The translations under genes and the position numbers were made by a program. The notes below the pieces were generated by a model. The model did not search any database. It was not told the origin of the DNA and saw nothing but the letters and a program-made list of their open reading frames with translations. A stretch of 6,132 nt of DNA from Chloroflexota bacterium (GTDB taxonomy: Bacteria; Chloroflexota; Anaerolineae; JACRMK01): positions 1 to 6,132 of the forward strand of contig JACQEC010000195.1 in NCBI GenBank assembly GCA_016200765.1. The letters are read 5' to 3'. Shown one piece after another: positions 1-5,711 of this stretch. The number at the start of each line of letters is the position of its first letter. Position 1 is the first letter of the stretch.

Positions 1-956
1 ACGTTTTACTGACCACTGCCGCCGGCAGTTTCCCCAAACCTGATTATCTGACCCGCGCGCGCGCCCAGCACGCGCGCGGCGCCATCGGCGCGCCGGAACT
101 CGAAGCACTCGGCCGGCAGGCCACCCGCCAGTGGATTGCGTTTCAGGAGGCGATCGGGTTGGACATCCTCGTGGACGGCGATCAGCAGTGCGGTGACCGC
201 GTGACCACGTTCGCCGAGCGCCTCCAAGGGTTCGCGGTTGGCGGATTCGCGCGCGCGAACGGCCGCGGGCCGGTGGCCGCCAGTGCCATCAGGCGGCCGG
301 GCCCGCTGACGGTCGAGCCGTGGCGCTACGCCCAGTCGCTGACCCGCAAGCCCGTCAAGGCCATGCTGACCGGCCCCTATACGCTCTGCGACTGGTCGTT
401 TAACGAGTACAGCCCCGACCGCCGCGCCGCGGTGCTGGCGCTGGCCGAGATCGTGCGTCAGGAGGCGCTCGATCTGGAACGGGCGGGCGCGGAGTGGATT
501 CAGATTGACGAACCGGCCGTCTCGGTGCGCCTCGACGAGATTGATCTGGCGGTTGAGGCCATGGCCGTCGTCACGCGCGGCTTGCGGGCGCGCGCGATTG
601 CCCACATCTGCTACGGCGATTTCGCGCCGGTCTACCCCAAACTGCTGAACTTGAGCGTTGATCAGATAGATTTGGAGATGAGCCACAACGGCCACAGCCT
701 GCTCGACCTGTTCAAGCGCCAGCCGTTCACCAAGACGATCGGCTTTGGCGTGATAGACGTGCACAACCACCGCGTGGAGAGCAAAGAGGAAATCAAGGCC
801 AACATCCGGCGCGCGCTGAACGTCTTGGAGCCGGAGCAGGTCTATGTGGACCCGGACTGCGGCATGAAGACGCGCACGGTGGAGGAGGCGCAGGCCAAAC
901 TGCGCGTGATGGTCGAGGCGGCCCACGAGCTGCGCCACGAGCTGCGCTTGAATTGA
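1..956 (+). CDS. Core-type cobalamin-independent methionine synthase (MetE C-terminal domain family), 5' end outside window
   Basis: This enzyme transfers a methyl group to homocysteine to make methionine in the cytoplasm. The frame is open from base 3, giving 317 visible residues. The opening residues TTAAGSFPKP resemble the usual beginning of the catalytic barrel, so only a few codons are missing. The expected zinc ligands are present: H201 and C203 (HIC), E225 (IDLEMSHN) and C286 (VDPDCGMKTR). Other family motifs are LTGPYTLCDWSF from residue 122 and IQIDEPA from 166. E. coli MetE has about 750 residues because of an extra N-terminal folate-binding half, which is absent here. Known short forms (archaea, Dehalococcoides) use a methylated corrinoid rather than methyl-tetrahydrofolate, so the same donor is inferred. 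A CTG or TTG further in (for example 159) would remove conserved sequence and is not the start. The stop lies inside a dispersed repeat. Confidence 0.93.
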   Translation, partial: VLLTTAAGSFPKPDYLTRARAQHARGAIGAPELEALGRQATRQWIAFQEAIGLDILVDGDQQCGDRVTTFAERLQGFAVGGFARANGRGPVAASAIRRPGPLTVEPWRYAQSLTRKPVKAMLTGPYTLCDWSFNEYSPDRRAAVLALAEIVRQEALDLERAGAEWIQIDEPAVSVRLDEIDLAVEAMAVVTRGLRARAIAHICYGDFAPVYPKLLNLSVDQIDLEMSHNGHSLLDLFKRQPFTKTIGFGVIDVHNHRVESKEEIKANIRRALNVLEPEQVYVDPDCGMKTRTVEEAQAKLRVMVEAAHELRHELRLN

Positions 957-1025
957 CCGATTGGCCGATGAGCCACAACACTTTTCGTGTTCACCGCCGA
1001 GCGCGCGGAGGACGCCGAGACAATC
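949..1025 (+). repeat. Modular dispersed repeat, copy 1 (modules A and B)
   Basis: Module A (949-1006) matches 1834-1892 almost exactly: the first 28 bases and last 26 bases are identical, and the 4-5 bases between differ. Module B (991-1025, starting TCACCGCCGAG) matches the reverse complement of 1970-2004 at 33 of 35 positions. The repeat begins inside the last codons of the metE-like gene and supplies its stop codon. It resembles the short non-coding repeats scattered through Chloroflexota genomes, a comparison made from memory. No open frame or tRNA-like fold is seen. Confidence 0.85.
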
Positions 1026-1100
1026 AAAGTCCCCGTTTGAAGTTGAGGGGATTGAAAATCTCGTTTGGTTAAACCCTATAACTCACGTTACGCAAAGATG

Positions 1101-1157
1101 TCATGGTGCGCGAGCGAAGCCATCTCCCCGCCATGTGAAGGAGATGGTTTCGTCGCA
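1101..1157. repeat. Short hairpin repeat with GGAGATGG arms
   Basis: CGAAGCCATCTCC (1115-1127) pairs with GGAGATGGTTTCG (1140-1152): 12 Watson-Crick pairs and one G-T across a 12-base loop. Pairing can continue with a bulge through GTGCG on the left and CGCAC on the right. The string TCATGGTGCGCGAGCGAAGC resembles a hairpin repeat common in many bacterial genomes, usually seen as a TGTCATTGCGAGGAGCGAAG type of sequence. That link is from memory. There is no T-run, so it is not a standard terminator. Confidence 0.6.
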
Positions 1158-1172
1158 CAAGGCACTCGTCGG

Positions 1173-1272
1173 TTGGAGGGCAGGCTTCAGCCTGCCAGAG
1201 ACTTCCGAAGTCTCGCAGACTTCGGAAGTCTGGCGACGCATCTCACCGTCCGGCTGAAGCCTGCCCTCCCAA
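1173..1272. repeat. Nested palindromic element (MITE/REP-like)
   Basis: The outer arms form a perfect 18-bp inverted repeat: GGAGGGCAGGCTTCAGCC at 1175-1192 and its complement at 1252-1269. Inside, AGACTTCCGAAGTCT (1199-1213) and AGACTTCGGAAGTCT (1217-1231) are exact reverse complements separated by CGC. Each inner 15-mer is also nearly palindromic by itself. The roughly 95-bp unit can therefore fold as a long hairpin or a cruciform. It encodes no protein and no transposase is nearby, so it would be a non-autonomous element. Clear target-site duplications were not found immediately outside the arms. Confidence 0.8.
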
Positions 1273-1343
1273 GACGCTGCCGCGCGATGACGCGCGTAAC
1301 ATAACCCTATAGGATCAGAGGCCCTACCGGCCAAGGCTCACTT

Positions 1344-1350
1344 GAGGAGA
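1344..1350 (+). promoter_or_regulatory. Ribosome binding site of the SRPBCC gene
   Basis: GAGGAGA lies 7 bases before the ATG at 1358. It is a good Shine-Dalgarno sequence and fixes the start of the 147-aa gene. Confidence 0.8.
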
Positions 1351-1357
1351 TATATCC

Positions 1358-1801
1358 ATGATTCCGTTTCAGACCGCCATTACGATCAACCGCCCGGTGG
1401 ATCAGACCTTCCGCTTCGTCGCCGATATGAATAATTCGGCGCAATGGATGGGCGGCGTCACGAGCGCGACAGCCGTAGTCGAAAACCCATCGGGTATTGG
1501 CTCACGCTATCGGGTCGTCGGGCAGACTGGCCCTTGGCGATTCGATACGCTCTTCGAAGTCACCGAATACGAACGCGACCGCAAAATCGCGATTCGAACC
1601 GCGTCTGCGAGCCCGCTCCAGTTCGAAGGCCGCTGGGTCTTCGAGCCCGCTGGCCCCTCTGCCACCCAACTGACCGCCTCCGGCGTGGTTCAATTGAGTG
1701 GGCTGTGGCGTCTGCTCGAGCCGCTTTTCGCAGGCGAGGTGAAAAACGGTGAAGCCAACGAGTTGAAGAAGATCAAGAGCCTGTTGGAGGCCAACGCTTG
1801 A
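1358..1801 (+). CDS. SRPBCC (polyketide cyclase/dehydrase-like) protein
   Basis: This 147-aa protein has the pattern of the START/Bet v1-like SRPBCC fold. It opens with a beta strand (FQTAITINRPVDQTFRFVADMNN) typical of the family, where the protein meets its ligand-cavity helix. QWMGGVTSATAV, the GIGSRYRVVG strand pair, FEVTEYERDRKIAIRT and a long C-terminal helix (EVKNGEANELKKIKSLLEA) follow. The length is usual for the polyketide_cyc2 branch. Members bind small hydrophobic ligands, and most of this branch have no assigned reaction, so I give no substrate. There is no signal peptide. The ribosome binding site GAGGAGA supports the start. The gene stands alone between two repeat-rich gaps, and its neighbours do not suggest a role. 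Confidence 0.88.
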   Translation: MIPFQTAITINRPVDQTFRFVADMNNSAQWMGGVTSATAVVENPSGIGSRYRVVGQTGPWRFDTLFEVTEYERDRKIAIRTASASPLQFEGRWVFEPAGPSATQLTASGVVQLSGLWRLLEPLFAGEVKNGEANELKKIKSLLEANA

Positions 1802-1833
1802 GGAACTCGCAACGACCGCCATAGCGTTGCGCC

Positions 1834-1892
1834 TGAATTGACCGATTGGCCGATGAGCCACTTGCCCTTTTCGTGTTCACCGCCGAGCGCGC
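1834..1892 (+). repeat. Modular dispersed repeat, copy 2 (module A)
   Basis: This is a near-exact direct copy of 949-1006, differing only at 4-5 bases (1862-1866) in the middle. It begins 32 bases after the stop of the SRPBCC gene, as copy 1 sits at the end of the metE-like gene, both on the + strand. Its last 16 bases (1877-1892) are also complementary to copy 3 at 1989-2004 (15 of 16). Confidence 0.85.
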
Positions 1893-1894
1893 AG

Positions 1895-1914
1895 CCCTTC
1901 GACACCCTTCGACA
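1895..1914. repeat. Perfect 10-bp tandem duplication CCCTTCGACA
   Basis: CCCTTCGACA occurs twice back to back. It is followed by G and then a hairpin. The unit is the first half of a CCCTTCGACAG..GGCTCAGG type motif that I recall as common in bacterial intergenic DNA. Confidence 0.75.
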
Positions 1915-1915
1915 G

Positions 1916-1934
1916 CCCCCGATCCAGTCGGGGG
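1916..1934. repeat. Short perfect hairpin inside the 1895-1948 motif
   Basis: CCCCCGA (1916-1922) pairs perfectly with TCGGGGG (1928-1934) over the loop TCCAG. No T-run follows, so termination is doubtful. The hairpin separates CTTCGACAG from GGCTCAGGA, which are normally adjacent in the familiar motif, as if it had been inserted there. Confidence 0.6.
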
Positions 1935-1956
1935 TTAGGCTCAGGATGCGGCACGC

Positions 1957-2004
1957 AGAGATTTTCAAGGATTTTCTCGGCGTCCTCCGCGCTCTCGGCG
2001 GTGA
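1957..2004 (-). repeat. Modular dispersed repeat, copy 3 (module B, inverted)
   Basis: The reverse complement of 1970-2004 matches 991-1025 at 33 of 35 bases. The TTGAAAATCTC next to it (complement of 1959-1969) is also found in copy 1 at 1052-1062. In copy 1 it is separated from module B by about 26 extra bases, so one of the two copies has gained or lost sequence. With copy 2 it forms a large inverted repeat around the 1895-1950 motif, just upstream of the transporter. Confidence 0.8.
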
Positions 2005-2021
2005 AATCTACCTATCCCGGT

Positions 2022-2050
2022 TTGCCATCCGCCTTCCAGCCCATTACAAT
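2022..2050 (+). promoter_or_regulatory. Putative sigma70-type promoter, possibly giving a leaderless transcript
   Basis: TTGCCA (2022-2027) and TACAAT (2045-2050) are separated by 17 bases, the ideal spacing. The predicted start of transcription (about 2056-2059) coincides with the ATG at 2059, and no Shine-Dalgarno sequence precedes that ATG. The mRNA would then be leaderless or nearly so. This is a sequence-pattern inference. Confidence 0.5.
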
Positions 2051-2058
2051 CTGTCACG

Positions 2059-3390
2059 ATGAACCCCGCGACGGCGAGCCTTAGCTCACGACGCATCTTC
2101 GCGCTCTGGTGGCCGCTGGCCGCGAGCAGCCTGTTGATGTCCGCCGAGTTTCCCATCATCAACGCCGGCATCGCCCGCAAGGCGGGTCCCGACGCGGCGC
2201 TGGCGGGCTTTGCGATCGCGGCCAGCCTGGCGACTTTGATCGAAGCGCCTATCCTGATGATGATCGGCGCGGCGGCGGCGCTCGCCACCGACCGCGCGAT
2301 GGTGCGCCTGTTGCGGCGCTTCACGGCCGCGGTCGCGCTGGTGATGACCGGCATCTACTGTCTGGTCAGCTTTACCCCCATCGCCGATAGGGTGCTTCGT
2401 GATTGGCTGGGCTTGCCGCCGCCGGTCGCGGATGCCTGCCTGCCGGCTTTTCGCATCCTGATCTTTTGGCCGCTTGCGACCGGTTGGCGGCGCCTGCATC
2501 AGGGAATCCTGATTCGCATGAGGCGCACACGGGTCATCAGCGCCGGCACCATCATCCGGCTGTGCTTCTCGCTGTTGCTCACCGTGCTGAACATCACGGT
2601 GTTGCCATGGCCGGGCGCGGTGGGCGGCGCGGTGACCACCGCCGGCGCGGTGGTGCTGGAGGCCGTGTTGATTACGTACTGGGCGCGCCGCATCCTCCCG
2701 GAGCTGGACGATGCGCCCGCCCCGCACATGAACTACCGGCAGGTGCTTGTCTTCTATCTGCCGCTGATGATGGTCTCGCTGATGACCATTCTGGCGCAGC
2801 CGGCTATCTCTGCCGGTCTGGCGCGCGCTCCGTTTCCGACCGAGTCGCTCGCTTCCTGGTCAATTCTATGGGGGCTGACCACGCTGATCGGCAGCGTCTG
2901 CAATCCGCTGCAGGAGACGACCATCTCGTTAGCCGAGCGGCGCGACGCGACGCGCGTCATTCGCCGCTTCGGGTTGGCGCTGGGCGCGGCGGCGAGCGGG
3001 TTCTTGGCTCTGCTGGCTCTGACCCCGCTGGCGGACCTCTACTTCGGCCAGTTGATTGGCCTGTCGCCGGAGCTGCGCGCGGTTATCAGCCCGGCCATCC
3101 TGCTGGTGATTCCGGTTCCATTTTTGGTGGCATGCGAGATGATGCTGCGCGGGTTGTTGATCAGGCAGCGGCGCACGACGGCAACGCGGCTGGCGATGGG
3201 GGCGTACATGGTCATGCTCGGCGCGGGGCTGGCCGCGGGCGTCGCGCTGCAATGGGGCACGGGCACGCAGATTGCGGCGACGGCTGCGCTGCTCGCCCTC
3301 GGCGGCGAAATCGGTGTGCTGGCGTGGCACGCCGCGCCGGTCCCGGCGTTGCAGTTGGCTAAACGGCGGGTGAGCGAGGGGCGCGAGTGA
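2059..3390 (+). CDS. Multi-helix membrane protein, MATE/ANKH-like (MOP superfamily)
   Basis: This 443-aa protein has about twelve hydrophobic segments, near residues 14-39, 46-76, 88-109, 129-153, 159-182, 186-209, 229-255, 267-292, 304-330, 343-368, 375-397 and 404-425. It is an inner-membrane transporter. The two halves repeat each other: WWPLAASSLLMSAEFPIINA (19-38) aligns with FYLPLMMVSLMTILAQPAIS (232-251), and both are followed by AGxAR. Likewise HQGILIRMRRTR (147-158) resembles RGLLIRQRRTT (364-374). Such two-bundle duplication is typical of MATE and related flippases. The wording of the motifs reminds me most of the ANKH-like branch, but that subfamily call is tentative and the substrate is unknown. 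The ATG is the only start consistent with the first helix. Confidence 0.75.
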   Translation: MNPATASLSSRRIFALWWPLAASSLLMSAEFPIINAGIARKAGPDAALAGFAIAASLATLIEAPILMMIGAAAALATDRAMVRLLRRFTAAVALVMTGIYCLVSFTPIADRVLRDWLGLPPPVADACLPAFRILIFWPLATGWRRLHQGILIRMRRTRVISAGTIIRLCFSLLLTVLNITVLPWPGAVGGAVTTAGAVVLEAVLITYWARRILPELDDAPAPHMNYRQVLVFYLPLMMVSLMTILAQPAISAGLARAPFPTESLASWSILWGLTTLIGSVCNPLQETTISLAERRDATRVIRRFGLALGAAASGFLALLALTPLADLYFGQLIGLSPELRAVISPAILLVIPVPFLVACEMMLRGLLIRQRRTTATRLAMGAYMVMLGAGLAAGVALQWGTGTQIAATAALLALGGEIGVLAWHAAPVPALQLAKRRVSEGRE

Positions 3391-3806
3391 CACGCGGGCG
3401 CGGTGAATCCTTGGTTATGCGCGCAGGCGGCCATCACACAGAGCCTGCCGGAGCCGCAGGCCGCCAAACAACTGATCGGCGCTGAACGCCAATGGGTCTC
3501 GGCGACGGAGTCTCGTCTACGGCTGCCTGAATTAGCTTTGTTCGCGGGGCATATCTTGTCGTATCTCGCGGCCACTCAACCTGCTGTGCCCAGTGGCTTC
3601 TGGGACCGCAGCCCACAGCGCACGCCCGGTCGGTTGCGCCGGGCGCTGTCTCGTGCCGATTTTTTCACAGACTTCAGGTTGCCCAGTCGCATGCGTGAAA
3701 AACACTCGCCCACTGAACACCTACCCAAAGGTTTTAACGCCCATTTGCGTGAGCCGTGCATTCACCCTCAGCAAAATTAGCGGAAACTAGAGCCTAATAG
3801 ACACCC
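3391..3806. other. Gene-poor gap and left edge of the lower-GC segment
   Basis: I see no convincing gene in this 416-base stretch. A GTG-started 125-codon frame (3403-3780) begins 12 bases after the transporter stop, without a good ribosome binding site. Its product matches nothing I know and it changes character halfway. Base composition falls in the right part of the gap, after about 3700, which puts the left edge of the foreign-looking segment here. No tRNA, integrase or direct repeat of the right-hand tRNA fragment is found in it. Confidence 0.5.
3623..3665 (+). terminator. Weak terminator candidate downstream of the transporter
   Basis: CGCCCGG (3623-3629) pairs perfectly with CCGGGCG (3639-3645) over a 9-base loop, and a run of six T follows at 3660-3665. 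The 14 bases between stem and T-run are too many for a textbook intrinsic terminator. Confidence 0.25.
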
Positions 3807-4090
3807 GTGAACGACCCCTCTATACCTGCTAACTGGCGAGAGCTACAGAGCAAAGTAGCACAGATCTTCGAGGAAATGGGTTTTGACACAGGGGTTGAAA
3901 AAACTATCTCTATTGCCCGAGGTCAGGCGAATATCGATGTATAGCCGAGGATTCGCGCCAAGTTCCCAAGACGGACTATCTTTGTAAGTGCAAGAATTGG
4001 GGCACGGCTATTCCACAAATGGTTGCGTACAACTTCCGAACAGTAATGTCGGATTCTGGGATGCATCATGGATTATGGAGGATGGCATGA
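3807..4090 (+). pseudogene. Frameshifted, truncated Mrr-like restriction endonuclease domain
   Basis: A GTG at 3807 opens a frame (NWRELQSKVAQIFEEMGFDT, then ISIARGQANIDV) that stops at TAG 3942-3944. Adding one base there continues it in the next frame as AEDSRQVPKTDYLCKCKNWG, then IPQMVAYNFRTVMSDSGMHH, ending at TGA 4088-4090. Joined, it gives about 94 residues. The pattern fits the PD-(D/E)xK endonuclease fold of Mrr-like enzymes: helix, RGQANID with D44, and a KCKNW strand. In relatives I remember the last motif as ECKNW, so the catalytic Glu appears to be Lys (K61). The usual glycine-rich end of the domain after the HHG motif is also missing. I see a missing base, a changed catalytic residue and a short end. 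It is therefore probably a dead or decaying nuclease, though a sequencing error could explain the shift. Confidence 0.6.
4077..4081 (+). promoter_or_regulatory. Ribosome binding site deciding the start of the 191-aa gene
   Basis: GGAGG lies 5 bases before ATG 4087. This is the strongest Shine-Dalgarno sequence in the segment and argues for 4087 rather than the earlier ATG at 3988 in the same frame. Confidence 0.7.
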
Positions 4091-4662
4091 AAGTCAGCAC
4101 TCGGGCCGCTCTAACGCTATTCAACGAAAAGGCTGAGAAACTTCTTGGCCTGAGTTTTGTTCAGAAGGTACAGTCAGGTGTCGAAGTCAATATCTCATGG
4201 AAACGAGACGAGCCTCTCAAGGCAACTCGGTTAGGACCTGATCCCGAATCCATTGATGCTTTTGTATTGACCATAAGATTCTTTATTGTCGGCAATGAAA
4301 GCAGCTCATTTCGCCGATTGGCAAAGTTTACTGAGAGTGATGAGCTGTCTCCAGGGTGGCGTGAAAAGTTTATGGAGGCACGGGATTTCTTGAATAAGTC
4401 CCTTGATGAATATCCATCGTTTCAGGTTGAAATCAATGGTGATAAACCAACTCGTCGCAGAATCCTGTTTGTGATGTTGTATGGTGGGCTAGCGCACGCA
4501 AATGATGACGAAATGGTCAGCGCCTATCGTTTATGGGAGCGCGACCCAATTGCTCTTACCCTATTACAAAATGAATTTGTCATCATCCTGACGCAAACTC
4601 TCAAAGTAATCGCCTATATCGCCAAACTTAACGCAAAGGAAATGGGCACATCTACTGGCTAA
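4087..4662 (+). CDS. Unknown 191-aa protein, coupled to the broken nuclease gene
   Basis: I cannot name this family, although its pattern recalls small hypothetical proteins found near nuclease genes. Readable parts are an N-terminal helix (RAALTLFNEKAEKLLGLSFV, residues 6-25), a strand region (VEVNISWKR), and SIDAFVLTIRFFIVGNESSS (55-74). A charged helix (WREKFMEARDFLNKSLDEY) is followed by RRRILFVMLYGGLAHAND (123-140) and a hydrophobic end helix. There is no signal peptide or catalytic motif. The start is ATG 4087: GGAGG is well placed, and the ATG overlaps the upstream TGA as ATGA, the classic coupling arrangement. The frame is open further left to ATG 3988, but those residues lie over the nuclease domain in another frame and look non-coding. 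Composition is lower in GC than the left-hand genes. It may be a partner of the lost nuclease. Confidence 0.75.
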   Translation: MKVSTRAALTLFNEKAEKLLGLSFVQKVQSGVEVNISWKRDEPLKATRLGPDPESIDAFVLTIRFFIVGNESSSFRRLAKFTESDELSPGWREKFMEARDFLNKSLDEYPSFQVEINGDKPTRRRILFVMLYGGLAHANDDEMVSAYRLWERDPIALTLLQNEFVIILTQTLKVIAYIAKLNAKEMGTSTG

Positions 4663-4725
4663 GTTTGCTAACGCTCACTGAATCCTTCTTACAAAGCTGC
4701 TAGATGCGCCGGCTAAGTTCCCCCT

Positions 4726-5481
4726 ATGGCTCTTAAGAAAACGGACCGTTGTTACTATTGCGGCGCGCCGGCGACTTCGGAAGAACATGCTCCACCGCAG
4801 TCTATGTTCGCCGGTTTCCCATGTAACAAAATCAAAGTGCCGTCCTGCAAATTACATAATATCAAGAAGGACGATGATGCGGTCATCAATGGATTACTCA
4901 TAGCACTTAAGCAGCCGGATCTGTCCGTCAGGCCTCTACACCCCGACCATCAGAAGGCTCTATCGCTCCGAGAAAAATACTTTCGTCTTACGAGACATCA
5001 GACGACGCCGACTTCACTTCAGATAAAACGCCGCAATCGGACGACTGAAACTATTACGATTCCATATGTTCAGAGGAAAGTGAACATACCTCAATGGATG
5101 ATTTTACTGACGGCAGCCCTCGTGTACGATGCATCGCGACAGTTCGATGCAGATTTAGACTGGCTGGACGCCCGATCTTGGGGCCCAACATTCTTTCCGA
5201 GTCGTACCGTCGGAGGTCTAAATATTCCAGACATGGCGAGGGCGGCGCTTAAAAATATGCCGCATGAGCAACACCTCAACTTGCTGACATGGCACAGAGG
5301 CTGGACTGCTTCGCCCATACCCTATCCAGCAACGCTATATTACTTCGACGCAAACCTGTCACCGACGCGGCCTAACATCATTTTTAGGCACACCTTCTAC
5401 GATGCCATCCCCTGGTATGTCGAATTCATGGGTACTCCATTGGCTCGCCGAGAATTGGAGGCCAAACTAGGCCTTGGATGA
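4726..5481 (+). CDS. HNH-type zinc-finger nuclease-like protein
   Basis: This 251-aa protein begins with an HNH-like module. C9 and C12 (CYYCG), E20-H21 (SEEHAPPQ), and C41, H44 and N45 (PSCKLHN) form the expected zinc ligands plus first His and Asn of an HNH/beta-beta-alpha metal site. Such sites cut DNA or RNA. The remaining roughly 200 residues (for example KVNIPQWMILLTAALVYDAS, and WHRGWTASPIP) are unfamiliar to me. They contain no transmembrane segment and may be the recognition or partner domain. The gene begins 63 bases after the 191-aa gene and has no clear Shine-Dalgarno sequence. It lies in the same lower-GC segment, so a defence or mobile-element role is plausible. The target is unknown. 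Confidence 0.75.
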   Translation: MALKKTDRCYYCGAPATSEEHAPPQSMFAGFPCNKIKVPSCKLHNIKKDDDAVINGLLIALKQPDLSVRPLHPDHQKALSLREKYFRLTRHQTTPTSLQIKRRNRTTETITIPYVQRKVNIPQWMILLTAALVYDASRQFDADLDWLDARSWGPTFFPSRTVGGLNIPDMARAALKNMPHEQHLNLLTWHRGWTASPIPYPATLYYFDANLSPTRPNIIFRHTFYDAIPWYVEFMGTPLARRELEAKLGLG

Positions 5482-5490
5482 GCTCGAATC

Positions 5491-5520
5491 AAGGGCCTCT
5501 CGGGTACACGAAAGGCCCTT
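5491..5520 (+). terminator. Hairpin after the HNH gene, possible terminator
   Basis: AAGGGCCT (5491-5498) pairs perfectly with AGGCCCTT (5513-5520) over a 14-base loop, beginning 9 bases past the HNH stop codon. No T-run follows, so it could be a rho-dependent or processing hairpin instead. From 5521 to 5695 I see no gene. Confidence 0.35.
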
Positions 5521-5711
5521 CACATCAATCTGTGGGAGAACCGCACAACGTTTTGTCGGTACGAAACCGTACTATCCATCATGTGCGTCGTTCCGTGCTT
5601 ACCCTTGTCAGTGCTGACCATAAAACTGAGAGTCTTTCTGCATGATAGTCCTCCGCACTATAGGCTAAGCATCAATACCGTAAGCGATCTGAATTGGGCG
5701 GAAGGCAAAAC

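Larger units (their letters stand above)
957..1357. other. Repeat-filled intergenic region between the metE-like and SRPBCC genes
   Basis: No convincing gene occurs in these 401 bases. Short open frames here are encoded by repeats and match no protein pattern I know. The region contains repeat copy 1, a 13-bp hairpin at 1115-1152, a nested palindromic element at 1175-1269, and a ribosome binding site next to the following gene. A short AACCCTATA string occurs twice (around 1072 and 1302) on either side of the two hairpin elements, which could mark an insertion. No terminator with a T-run is seen after the metE-like gene. Confidence 0.7.

Noticed and set aside
6..938. 310-codon open frame on the - strand over the metE-like gene
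   Set aside because: It is the antisense shadow of a GC-rich gene. The + strand carries all MetE zinc ligands and motifs, while the - strand product is His/Arg-rich with no family pattern.
1052..1082. Promoter-like TTGAAA and TATAAC
   Set aside because: The spacing is 19 bases, both boxes lie in repeat-related DNA, and the next gene is 275 bases away.
949..2004. CRISPR array
   Set aside because: The repeats are few, widely and unevenly spaced, differ in orientation and have no spacer pattern.
2403..3362. 319-codon + strand frame inside the transporter gene, with several long - strand frames
   Set aside because: The proteins are Ala/Gly/Arg-rich shadows of high-GC coding sequence. The transporter frame explains the region with helices and an internal duplication.
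3403..3780. 125-codon GTG frame after the transporter
   Set aside because: There is no ribosome binding site or recognisable motif, and it crosses the composition change and a hairpin. A decayed gene cannot be excluded.
3988..4086. Earlier ATG start for the 191-aa gene
   Set aside because: These 33 codons lie over the Mrr-like domain in another frame and look non-coding. The strong GGAGG belongs to ATG 4087.
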